Source of the DNA: JAUWMI01 sp964454265
Lineage (GTDB): Bacteria; Sumerlaeota; Sumerlaeia; MWCT01; JAUWMI01
NCBI GenBank assembly: GCA_964454265.1
Contig: CAYVXD010000176.1
Location: 1-7,071, forward strand
Reading direction: 5' to 3'
DNA: 7,071 bases
In this document: in pieces, positions 1 through 5,603 of the stretch
Numbering within the stretch: position 1 is the first letter of the stretch
How the letters are laid out: the number at the start of each line of letters is the position of its first letter
Notes under the pieces: generated by a model
Told to the model about the DNA's origin: nothing
The model's input: only the letters and a program-made list of their open reading frames with translations
The model's database searches: none
Made by a program: the position numbers and the translations under genes

Positions 1-69
1 GTATTAAACTAAAAAAGCTTTACCCAACATTTTGAGACGGTCAGAGCACTAGTAGGATTCCGTATCAAT

Positions 70-99
70 TGTAGGGACAGATTATAATCTGTCCCTACA
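70..99. repeat. Perfect 30-bp palindrome, REP/MITE-like element
   Basis: The half-site TGTAGGGACAGATTA is followed directly by its exact reverse complement, with no loop. Base pairing does not extend beyond 70 and 99 (t at 69, g at 100). It ends 42 bp before the GlcF-like start codon. A second element with the same 28-bp frame lies at 5343-5370, so this is probably one member of a dispersed genomic repeat family rather than a private operator. The centre contains TATAAT on the + strand (83-88) and, by symmetry, on the - strand (81-86). It lacks the T-tract of an intrinsic terminator. An operator role is possible but less likely given the sibling copy. Confidence 0.85.
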
Positions 100-141
100 G
101 ATTCACAGGCCGAATGAGAAAGCGCTCAATGTGAGTAAGGT

Positions 142-1485
142 ATGAGTATTGATACTGTACAAGAGAAGATTAGCGTGCCGGCGGTGGTCAGGCGTCAGAT
201 CGAGTCCGCGCGCTTGGACTACTGTGCAATTTGCGGCAAGTGCAACTCTGTGTGTCCCTCATATCGCGAGTTTCTTATGGAGATGCATTCCCCGCGAGGT
301 CGTCTTGCCTTGATTCACGCATACGTCCGGGGAGAGCTCAAGGCAACGGAGAAAGTTCTTGAAGCAATATCGCATTGCCTGGGGTGCGGGGCGTGCACCT
401 CAGCATGTCCCGCAGGAATACGACCTGCAGATGCGTTTCTCTGGATTCGCTCGGTGCCAGACTTCAGAGGCATACGCACACAGTTCGAGCGTTTTCTCCT
501 TAGGTGTGTTGCACGCGATCAGCGCCTGATGCGCATAGCCACAGGCCCGCTACGCCTGTATCAGCGTATGGGTCTTCAGGCGCTTGTCCGACGCTCGCAA
601 GTCTTGCGTCTCTTGCCGTTTCATCTTGCTGCCCATGAATCGCTGTTACCTGCCTATCAGGGTCGGCCCTTCCTCGATCGCATTGAGGAACGCACAGCCA
701 GCGTTGCGGTGTCCAGGGGGCGCGTTCTCTATTTCGTAGGATGTGCGATGAATCTACTATTTCCACGGGTGAGCCAGGCAACGTACCATTTGCTACTGAA
801 ACTCGGCTATGAGGTCGTTACACCGCAAGACGTGTGGTGTTGCGGAGCGCCGCATCTCCACGAGGGCGAGCTCGAGCTGGCCCGTCAGCTCGCGCGGAAG
901 AATTGTGAACGACTTCTGCGCGACGATACAATAGCCATTGTTACAGACTGTGCAAGCTGCGTCGCGATGCTGAAATCCTATCCAGCGTTCTTTGAAGATG
1001 AGAGCACTGAGGCGAAAGCAGCGCAAACCATAGCGCTGCGCACGCGCGACGTGGGCGAATTTCTCTGCGAGGCTGGCCTTGAACCTGAGCGATTCCGCTC
1101 GTATAACGGCTTGCGCATTACGTATGATGATCCGTGTGAATTGCGACACGGCCAGAAAATCGAAGAATCTCCGCGCAGATTGTTGCAATGCCTTCCGGGA
1201 ATTCAGTACGTTGAGTTGCCGGAAGGCGACTGGTGTTGCGGAGGTGCAGGCGCATATGCCGTGAAGCATCAGGATATGTCAAAACGCATTCTGGAGCGTA
1301 AAATGACACACCTGCGCTCGCTTCACGTAGATGTAGTGATCACTGCAAATCCCGGCTGTCTTCTCCAGCTGGAACGCGGTGTTCGGGAAGCTGGTTTGCC
1401 GCTGCGCGTGTTACACTTGAGCGAGCTCCTGAATGAGAATTACGCTGAGCAAGCAGAGAACGCAGCAGTGCACATAACATCCTGA
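142..1485 (+). CDS. glcF: GlcF-like glycolate oxidase iron-sulfur subunit
   Basis: This 447-residue protein is a probable iron-sulfur electron-transfer subunit of a glycolate or related 2-hydroxyacid oxidase, acting at the cytoplasmic face of the membrane with a GlcD-type FAD subunit. Two 4Fe-4S motifs are visible: C28-x2-C31-x2-C34-x3-C38-P and C79-x2-C82-x2-C85-x3-C89-P, separated by the SPRGRLAL stretch (50-57) typical of GlcF. Two cysteine-rich CCG domains follow. The first is complete (C201, C233-C234, C270-x2-C273). The second has C332, C365-C366 and C406, with Q409 where a final cysteine could be. Length is somewhat above E. coli GlcF (about 407 residues, from memory). An in-frame TAA at 136-138 rules out a longer start; the Shine-Dalgarno is poor (GTGAG or TAAGG just upstream). 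No glcD is in the window, so GlpC-like or other CCG-domain oxidoreductase subunits remain alternatives. Confidence 0.85.
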   Translation: MSIDTVQEKISVPAVVRRQIESARLDYCAICGKCNSVCPSYREFLMEMHSPRGRLALIHAYVRGELKATEKVLEAISHCLGCGACTSACPAGIRPADAFLWIRSVPDFRGIRTQFERFLLRCVARDQRLMRIATGPLRLYQRMGLQALVRRSQVLRLLPFHLAAHESLLPAYQGRPFLDRIEERTASVAVSRGRVLYFVGCAMNLLFPRVSQATYHLLLKLGYEVVTPQDVWCCGAPHLHEGELELARQLARKNCERLLRDDTIAIVTDCASCVAMLKSYPAFFEDESTEAKAAQTIALRTRDVGEFLCEAGLEPERFRSYNGLRITYDDPCELRHGQKIEESPRRLLQCLPGIQYVELPEGDWCCGGAGAYAVKHQDMSKRILERKMTHLRSLHVDVVITANPGCLLQLERGVREAGLPLRVLHLSELLNENYAEQAENAAVHITS

Positions 1486-1674
1486 CGCGGTTCTTGAATT
1501 CCTTCTTCCTTCTCAAGCGTTCTGGTTTCCATCCCTGGCGCCGTCTTTTCTCCTATCCCACATTCTGCCTTACATGATTTTCTGACAGAGACCCACACCA
1601 TTAAATTCGTTGTCCATGACGCAGGATATTCCTCAAAGCCGCAGTACTAAACGGGGCCAATTTCCCCATTTCTC

Positions 1675-1703
1675 TTGACACATTGGATGTAATAGCGGCA
1701 AAT
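1675..1703 (+). promoter_or_regulatory. Possible sigma70-type promoter for the repeat-protein gene
   Basis: A perfect TTGACA (1675-1680) lies 60 bp before the preferred start codon at 1740. At a 17-bp spacing the -10 position reads gcaaat (1698-1703), matching TATAAT at only its last three bases, so the call rests mainly on the -35. The position just upstream of a gene with a strong ribosome binding site supports it. The rest of the 254-bp spacer (1486-1739) shows only a weak GGGG/CCCC inverted repeat at 1653-1667 and no clear terminator for the GlcF-like gene. Confidence 0.3.
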
Positions 1704-1725
1704 AAAACAGATGCATTTCAACTCC

Positions 1726-1732
1726 AGGAGGT
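1726..1732 (+). promoter_or_regulatory. Strong Shine-Dalgarno AGGAGGT fixing the start at 1740
   Basis: AGGAGGT ends 7 nt before ATG at 1740-1742. The same frame is open back to a TTG at 1683, but that codon would add 19 polar residues in front of a good signal peptide and lies only two bases after the putative -35 hexamer. The ATG at 1740 is therefore preferred. Confidence 0.85.
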
Positions 1733-1739
1733 AGGTACA

Positions 1740-3836
1740 ATGGTTACAAAAAGGGTGATATTCTTGATAGGCGTTTGTGGACTCATGGTGCTGGTTGGGT
1801 ACGTATATGCTGATATTCCGCACATGATTAATTATCAGGGCGTAGTTGAGGTTGATGGGGTCAGATTTGACGGCACAGGATATTTCAAATTTGCTATCGT
1901 GAATGCGGCTGGAGATGTGACCTATTGGTCAAATGATGGCACAAGTATCGCGGGCAGTGAACCTACCGATGCTGTTTCATTATCAGTTTCCGAGGGTAGA
2001 TTCAGCGTGCAACTGGGCGATACCAGCTTGCCTAATATGACTCAGGGAATTCCTCTTAACGTATTTGATACCGTTGAGACGTATGTGCGGGTTTGGTTTG
2101 ATGATGGAGTAAACGGCTCCCAGCAGCTCAGCCCTGACAGCCGCCTAAAAAGCACGCCATATAGTTATAAAGCAGATGATGCACAGACGCTCAATGGTCA
2201 GCAGAGCAGCTCTTTTATTACCTCCGCCGGTGACTATGGCCGTTCGGGCGTGGCCACGAATCTCTACGAAGGCAGCCAGACATTGACCGAGAAATATCTT
2301 AATGCCATAGGTCCGGACAGCATCAGCGGGTCGAGCAGTGGAAGCATTCTGAGCGCAACGAATAGCGGAACCGGATATTCCGTCTACGGCGACGCCACTG
2401 ATAATGGGGAAGTAGAAAACTATGGCGGTTATTTTGTGGCCGGAGGAACGGATGGCCGGGGCGTTTACGGAGAGGCCACGAATAGCGCGGGAGGATCTTT
2501 TCAAAGCAATTATGGCGGGTACTTTAAGTCTGCGGCCAGCTCTGGCGTGGGCGTCTATGGCGAGGCCAGCAGTACCGCGCAAACATTACAACATAACTTC
2601 GGCGGCTACTTTACAGCTGCGGGCGGCCTAGGTACCGGGGTTTATGGTAGGGCCACAGGCCAAGAAGGCCGGGGCGTCGAGGGGTATGCCAGTCATACTG
2701 GAGAGTATGACCTGACTTACGGCGGCTACTTTTTGGCTGTGGGCGCACAAGGCCGAGGTGTTTTCGGGGCAGCCACTAATAGCGGAGATGTGACAAACTA
2801 CGGCGGCTATTTTAGGACCGCGGGCGAACGAGGCCGGGCCGTTTTCGGCGATGCTACTAAAATAGGCCCCTCTGTACAGAACTACGGCGCCTATTTTAAG
2901 GCTGCAGGCGGGACTGGTCGAGGTGTCTACGGCGAGGCCACTGATGGCGGAGATGTAGAAAATTACGGCGGCTACTTTACGGCTGCGGGCAGATCGGGTG
3001 GGGGCGTCTACGGGGAGGCCTCAGGCATCTTTGGCCAGGGCGTCTCCGGCAAAGCCACGGGCAGCGCTGGCAAGGGAGTCTCCGGTGTGGCCTCGGGCAG
3101 CAATGGTATAGGCGTCATGGGCGAGGCCACTGATACAGGGCTTGGGACGAACTACGGCGGCTGGTTTAAGGCCTCGACCTCCTATTGCGTAGGCATCTAC
3201 GCTTTGGCTTCGGGCGCATCTGGCAATGGCGTTGAAGGCTATGCCACAGGCGCCAGTGGCACGGGCGTCGTAGGCTCTGGGAAATTGTATAGCTTTTATG
3301 CCGCAGGCCCTCCTGGTAGTATAGATTACGGCACATTCACTGGCGGCCATGACGTGAAGCTCTCGGATGATTTTCCCGCAGATGTTAAGCCGGGGATGCT
3401 TGTTTCCGTAACCGGCAAGACATATGTCAGGCCTGCTGAAGATGGCGTTGTATGCGTCTCTTCCACACTACCGACAGTGAAACTTTCCGACACGGGCAAT
3501 GACAACGCGGTTTTTGGCGTTTTTGTCGCCGAGTCTTCCCTGATTAAAGGCCACTGGTACAAGGCGAACGAAGGAGAACGTTTCGGTACAGTTAATGCTC
3601 TCGGCGAGGGTCGGGTCTGGGTGTGCAACATAAACGCCCCGATCGAAGTAGGAGATTATATCACTACTTCATCTGTCCCCGGCTACGGCCAGAGACAGGA
3701 TGACAGCCTGCTTCGCTCCTGCACCTTGGGCAAGGCGATAGAAACGGTTGATTGGGATTCCGTGAACGAGACCGTCGAGTTTAACGGACAAACACTCAAA
3801 GTTTATCTTATTGCAGTGGTTTATACAAGCGGATAA
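1740..3836 (+). CDS. Secreted GGYF/GVYG-repeat surface or fibre-like protein
   Basis: No precise function is recognised. The 698-residue product starts with a signal peptide (KR at 4-5, hydrophobic core, VYA|DIP at 24/25). Residues 26-153 form a globular domain opening with IPHMINYQG and closing with SPDSRLKSTPYSYKA; this 'YQG' head is common in exported proteins of environmental bacteria and usually precedes fibre-like modules. Residues 227-514 hold eight degenerate repeats with the core NYGGYF and GRGVYGEAT, mixed with shorter GVxGxA units; the Gly/Tyr alternation suggests a beta-solenoid or beta-fibre. Residues 518-698 form a C-terminal domain with GRVWVC, GDYITTSSVPGYG and a final YLIAVVYTSG, reminiscent from memory of C-terminal domains of phage appendage and large-virus fibre proteins (Peptidase_G2-like intramolecular chaperones). 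No sortase, PEP-CTERM or transmembrane anchor is seen. The next gene starts 83 bp downstream with no terminator between, so co-transcription is likely. Confidence 0.8.
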   Translation: MVTKRVIFLIGVCGLMVLVGYVYADIPHMINYQGVVEVDGVRFDGTGYFKFAIVNAAGDVTYWSNDGTSIAGSEPTDAVSLSVSEGRFSVQLGDTSLPNMTQGIPLNVFDTVETYVRVWFDDGVNGSQQLSPDSRLKSTPYSYKADDAQTLNGQQSSSFITSAGDYGRSGVATNLYEGSQTLTEKYLNAIGPDSISGSSSGSILSATNSGTGYSVYGDATDNGEVENYGGYFVAGGTDGRGVYGEATNSAGGSFQSNYGGYFKSAASSGVGVYGEASSTAQTLQHNFGGYFTAAGGLGTGVYGRATGQEGRGVEGYASHTGEYDLTYGGYFLAVGAQGRGVFGAATNSGDVTNYGGYFRTAGERGRAVFGDATKIGPSVQNYGAYFKAAGGTGRGVYGEATDGGDVENYGGYFTAAGRSGGGVYGEASGIFGQGVSGKATGSAGKGVSGVASGSNGIGVMGEATDTGLGTNYGGWFKASTSYCVGIYALASGASGNGVEGYATGASGTGVVGSGKLYSFYAAGPPGSIDYGTFTGGHDVKLSDDFPADVKPGMLVSVTGKTYVRPAEDGVVCVSSTLPTVKLSDTGNDNAVFGVFVAESSLIKGHWYKANEGERFGTVNALGEGRVWVCNINAPIEVGDYITTSSVPGYGQRQDDSLLRSCTLGKAIETVDWDSVNETVEFNGQTLKVYLIAVVYTSG
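2418..3281 (+). repeat. Eight in-frame GGYF/GVYG repeats within the CDS
   Basis: Units begin at the Asn/Thr codon before YGGYF at 2418, 2508, 2595, 2715, 2796, 2880, 2961 and 3150. The steps are 30, 29, 40, 27, 28, 27 and 63 codons. The basic unit is about 27-30 residues. Longer steps contain extra GVxGxA modules, such as GVEGYAS and GVSGKAT. Some stretches are close at DNA level, for example GGCGGCTACTTTA at several units, which points to expansion by recombination or slippage within the gene. Variants such as GAYF (unit 6) and GGWF (unit 8) show divergence. Confidence 0.85.
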
Positions 3837-3919
3837 CTAATCCCAACACAACAGAAGCACTTAAAGATGCGAAGAAGAATAAGCAGGTAACAAAAATTTA
3901 TAACAGGAGAGCATTCAGA

Positions 3920-5287
3920 ATGAGCATAAGAAGGCAATTGCCAATCATACTGACTATCGTTCTTATGATTGTCAGCAATGTTGGGTTTGCACGCAGTAGC
4001 GTGAATTATGAAATTATTGCTGAGGAAATTGATTCAGCGGGTAGAGAGCGAAATTCCACAAACTATCATATATGGGACGCAGTGGGCGAGCCAGCGGTAG
4101 GCAAAGTAACGAGCGGAAATTATGAACTGATTGTCGGTATTCCCCTTGCTGTGCCGACACCAAGCCCAACTCCTACTCCAACAGCATCGCCAACCCTTAC
4201 TCCAACACCGACTGCGACTCCCACATCGACACCAACAGCTACTCCAACCGCAACGCCGACTCCAACTCCTACCCCCTGGCCGATGGTTTTTGACTTTGTC
4301 CCGGATACTGAAGATTGGATGAGCGGCGCAGCCCCAGCCGCGTTTACCGCTCCCGATTTCGCCTGGGAACCTGACTACCTGAAGATAACCTCATCAACGA
4401 ATACGAATACGTTCGGCTACTGGGTGAGTCCGCAGGATGCAATTCCTGCGGATGCGGATTATCTCTATCGCGCCCGGTTTAATGTCAGGACTGATATAAC
4501 GGATCAAGCCGTTGTTCCGCAGATACGACTTCGCGCAAACTCGCTGAACCTGCAGCAGTATGATGTCCTGTCAATCGAAAGCGCGACTGACGGCGCTGCG
4601 TCTCCCGCCGTGGCGGGTGCGGATTACGACCTTTACTTTGTGCCGCCAGCAAATGATACCGCCGCTATGCTTGCGTTCGATCTTCTTAACTTCAATCCCG
4701 ACGATGCTGCGGTGGCAGAAGTTGCGCTGGATACGGTTACCGTTGAGCGCTTTGCCCTGAGCTCACTTCCAGCGGCGACCGTGGTTCATGATTATACCTT
4801 TGCGCTGAGCACAGATGGCTGGACAACGGGTGGTGCACCGATAGCGTTCAGTCCGCCGCAGTATATCTATTCTGGCAGCGCGCTTGAGCTCCGCGCGACA
4901 ACCAATACGAATACATTTGGCTACTGGGTAAACGATCCACAAGATATAACGATTGAAGCGGATCGTCTTTATCGAGGGGCATTCGAAGTGCACACAGACG
5001 TAACTGACCGTGTGCTAGTTCCGGAGATGCGGCTGCGGTTCAATACCGGGAATCTGCAAGCTTCGCACGCACACGGCATCCAGAGCGCAGGCGACGGCGC
5101 CAACTCCCCTGGCACCACAAACACGACATACAACCGGATGTACTTCTTACCACCAGTAAACTGTGTCGGCAAAGGGCTCGTCGTCTCCTTCGACATACTC
5201 AACTTCAATCCCGGAGACGCAGCCGAAGCCTCGCTCATCCTCGACCGCGTAACCATCGAGACCCTCTCACCCCCAGCTTCCCCCTGA
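3920..5287 (+). CDS. Secreted protein: SxNY motifs, Pro-Thr linker, duplicated beta-sandwich-like domain
   Basis: Function is not recognised. The start is set by AGGAGAG (3905-3911), 8 nt before ATG. The 455-residue product has a signal peptide with likely cleavage at GFA|RS (24/25). Residues 27-75 carry three S-x-N-Y motifs (27-30, 46-49, 65-68) spaced exactly 19 residues apart. Residues 79-121 are a Pro-Thr-rich extended linker. Two homologous domains follow, about 122-280 and 288-446. Both contain the identical TNTNTFGYWV (160-169 and 328-337, offset 168), related VPQIRLR/VPEMRLR segments and LNFNP plus a closing LDxVTVE/LDRVTIE strand. The strand-rich pattern and aromatic-rich FGYW motif suggest a jelly-roll or carbohydrate-binding-like fold; this is inference. 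There is no catalytic motif and no anchor at the SPPASP end. A role in surface attachment or polysaccharide binding beside the upstream fibre protein is plausible but unproven. Confidence 0.75.
   Translation: MSIRRQLPIILTIVLMIVSNVGFARSSVNYEIIAEEIDSAGRERNSTNYHIWDAVGEPAVGKVTSGNYELIVGIPLAVPTPSPTPTPTASPTLTPTPTATPTSTPTATPTATPTPTPTPWPMVFDFVPDTEDWMSGAAPAAFTAPDFAWEPDYLKITSSTNTNTFGYWVSPQDAIPADADYLYRARFNVRTDITDQAVVPQIRLRANSLNLQQYDVLSIESATDGAASPAVAGADYDLYFVPPANDTAAMLAFDLLNFNPDDAAVAEVALDTVTVERFALSSLPAATVVHDYTFALSTDGWTTGGAPIAFSPPQYIYSGSALELRATTNTNTFGYWVNDPQDITIEADRLYRGAFEVHTDVTDRVLVPEMRLRFNTGNLQASHAHGIQSAGDGANSPGTTNTTYNRMYFLPPVNCVGKGLVVSFDILNFNPGDAAEASLILDRVTIETLSPPASP
4154..4282 (+). repeat. Low-complexity Pro-Thr linker coding tract
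   Basis: This stretch encodes residues 79-121, an almost regular alternation of Pro with Thr, Ser or Ala. Codons are mixed (ACN CCN), so the repetition is mainly at protein level with some six-base periodicity. Such linkers separate domains in secreted carbohydrate-active and surface proteins. Its length may vary between strains by slippage. Confidence 0.85.
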
Positions 5288-5288
5288 T

Positions 5289-5330
5289 CCGCCTTCGGCG
5301 GTGATCCGCCTCCGCCTTAGCTTCGGCGGA
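5289..5330. repeat. Paired CCGCC/GGCGG hairpins directly after the stop codon
   Basis: One base after TGA, CCGCC (5289-5293) pairs with GGCGG (5297-5301) across a TTC loop. A second inverted repeat follows: TCCGCC (5311-5316, with an extra TCCGCC at 5305-5310) pairs with GGCGGA (5325-5330). Both share the CTTCGGCGG string, so they look like related REP-type units. The second is followed by a short gtttt, so it might contribute to termination or mRNA 3'-end protection. A dispersed-repeat origin is favoured over a dedicated terminator. Confidence 0.65.
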
Positions 5331-5342
5331 CAAGTTTTGCAC

Positions 5343-5370
5343 GTAGGGGCACACTGCAGCGTGCCCCTCC
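5343..5370. repeat. Second member of the GTAGGG palindrome family
   Basis: AGGGGCAC (5345-5352) pairs perfectly with GTGCCCCT (5361-5368), and the centre CTGCAG is itself palindromic, leaving one mismatch pair (5353/5360). Aligned with the palindrome at 70-99 it has the same 28-bp frame: GTAGGGRCA, ten variable bases, TGYCCCTMC. The R/Y difference changes on both arms together, so pairing is preserved. Confidence 0.75.
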
Positions 5371-5376
5371 TTCTCT

Positions 5377-5399
5377 GAAGCAGCCTGGCTTCTTTTCTT
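5377..5399 (+). terminator. Weak Rho-independent terminator candidate
   Basis: GAAGC (5377-5381) pairs with GCTTC (5388-5392) around a 6-nt loop and is followed by the T-rich TTTTCTT (5393-5399). The 5-bp stem is short. It would close transcription of the two secreted-protein genes upstream, after the hairpin cluster. It is the only candidate here with both a stem and a T-tract of reasonable length. Confidence 0.45.
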
Positions 5400-5481
5400 G
5401 CATTCTGGCTATCATTGGACTAAAAAAAGGCAAATACGTCTGTTACATATTAACCAACCTTAGCGATTTCACTATTATGCG

Positions 5482-5510
5482 TTGCACATCGTCCGCGAAG
5501 CAAATATTAT
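5482..5510 (+). promoter_or_regulatory. Candidate sigma70-type promoter for the GH99-like gene
   Basis: TATTAT (5505-5510) matches the -10 consensus at five of six bases. It lies exactly 17 bp after TTGCAC (5482-5487), a partial -35 that keeps only the leading TTG. The predicted transcription start is about 5517, giving a leader near 87 nt to the preferred ATG at 5604. The nearby upstream TTGGAC (5415-5420) has no well-spaced -10 partner. Confidence 0.45.
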
Positions 5511-5592
5511 CTGAGCGGGATGAAACTCCAAAAACTCTGCAAAACGTTTCTGTTGATGGCTATCTTGAGTCATTTTTTTCGTGAACAAAGAA

Positions 5593-5599
5593 AGGGGAG
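5593..5599 (+). promoter_or_regulatory. Shine-Dalgarno AGGGGAG supporting the start at 5604
   Basis: AGGGGAG ends 4 nt before ATG at 5604. The same frame is open back to an ATG at 5520, but that codon has no good Shine-Dalgarno and lies only about 3 nt after the predicted transcription start. Starting at 5604 also places a clean signal peptide at the N-terminus. Confidence 0.65.
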
Positions 5600-5603
5600 A
5601 TTC

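Noticed and set aside
3..35. Open frame at the left edge that could be the tail of an upstream gene
   Set aside because: Only ten codons before TGA, with no recognisable C-terminal sequence; nothing ties it to glcD or any other gene.
793..1269. Antisense 158-residue open frame in the GlcF-like gene
   Set aside because: It fully overlaps the conserved CCG domains of a confidently identified gene and has no recognisable product.
1653..1667. GGGG/CCCC inverted repeat as a terminator for the GlcF-like gene
   Set aside because: The stem is only 4 bp and no T-tract follows; it is also far from the stop codon.
1740..1811. Lipoprotein signal around C13 of the repeat protein
   Set aside because: The residue before the cysteine is V rather than G, A or S, and the hydrophobic core continues past the cysteine to a better VYA|D cleavage site.
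2145..2582. Long antisense open frames inside the repeat protein gene
   Set aside because: They mirror the Gly/Ala-rich repeat codons on the other strand, have no Shine-Dalgarno and give low-complexity, unrecognisable proteins.
2418..3281. CRISPR-like array because of regular ~81-90 bp spacing
   Set aside because: The repeats are in frame, degenerate at DNA level, have no constant repeat with unrelated spacers, and explain a protein tandem repeat.
5520..5603. Upstream ATG extending the GH99-like protein by 28 residues
   Set aside because: It has no ribosome binding site, lies at the predicted transcription start, and would bury the signal peptide behind a charged segment (FFREQRKGR).
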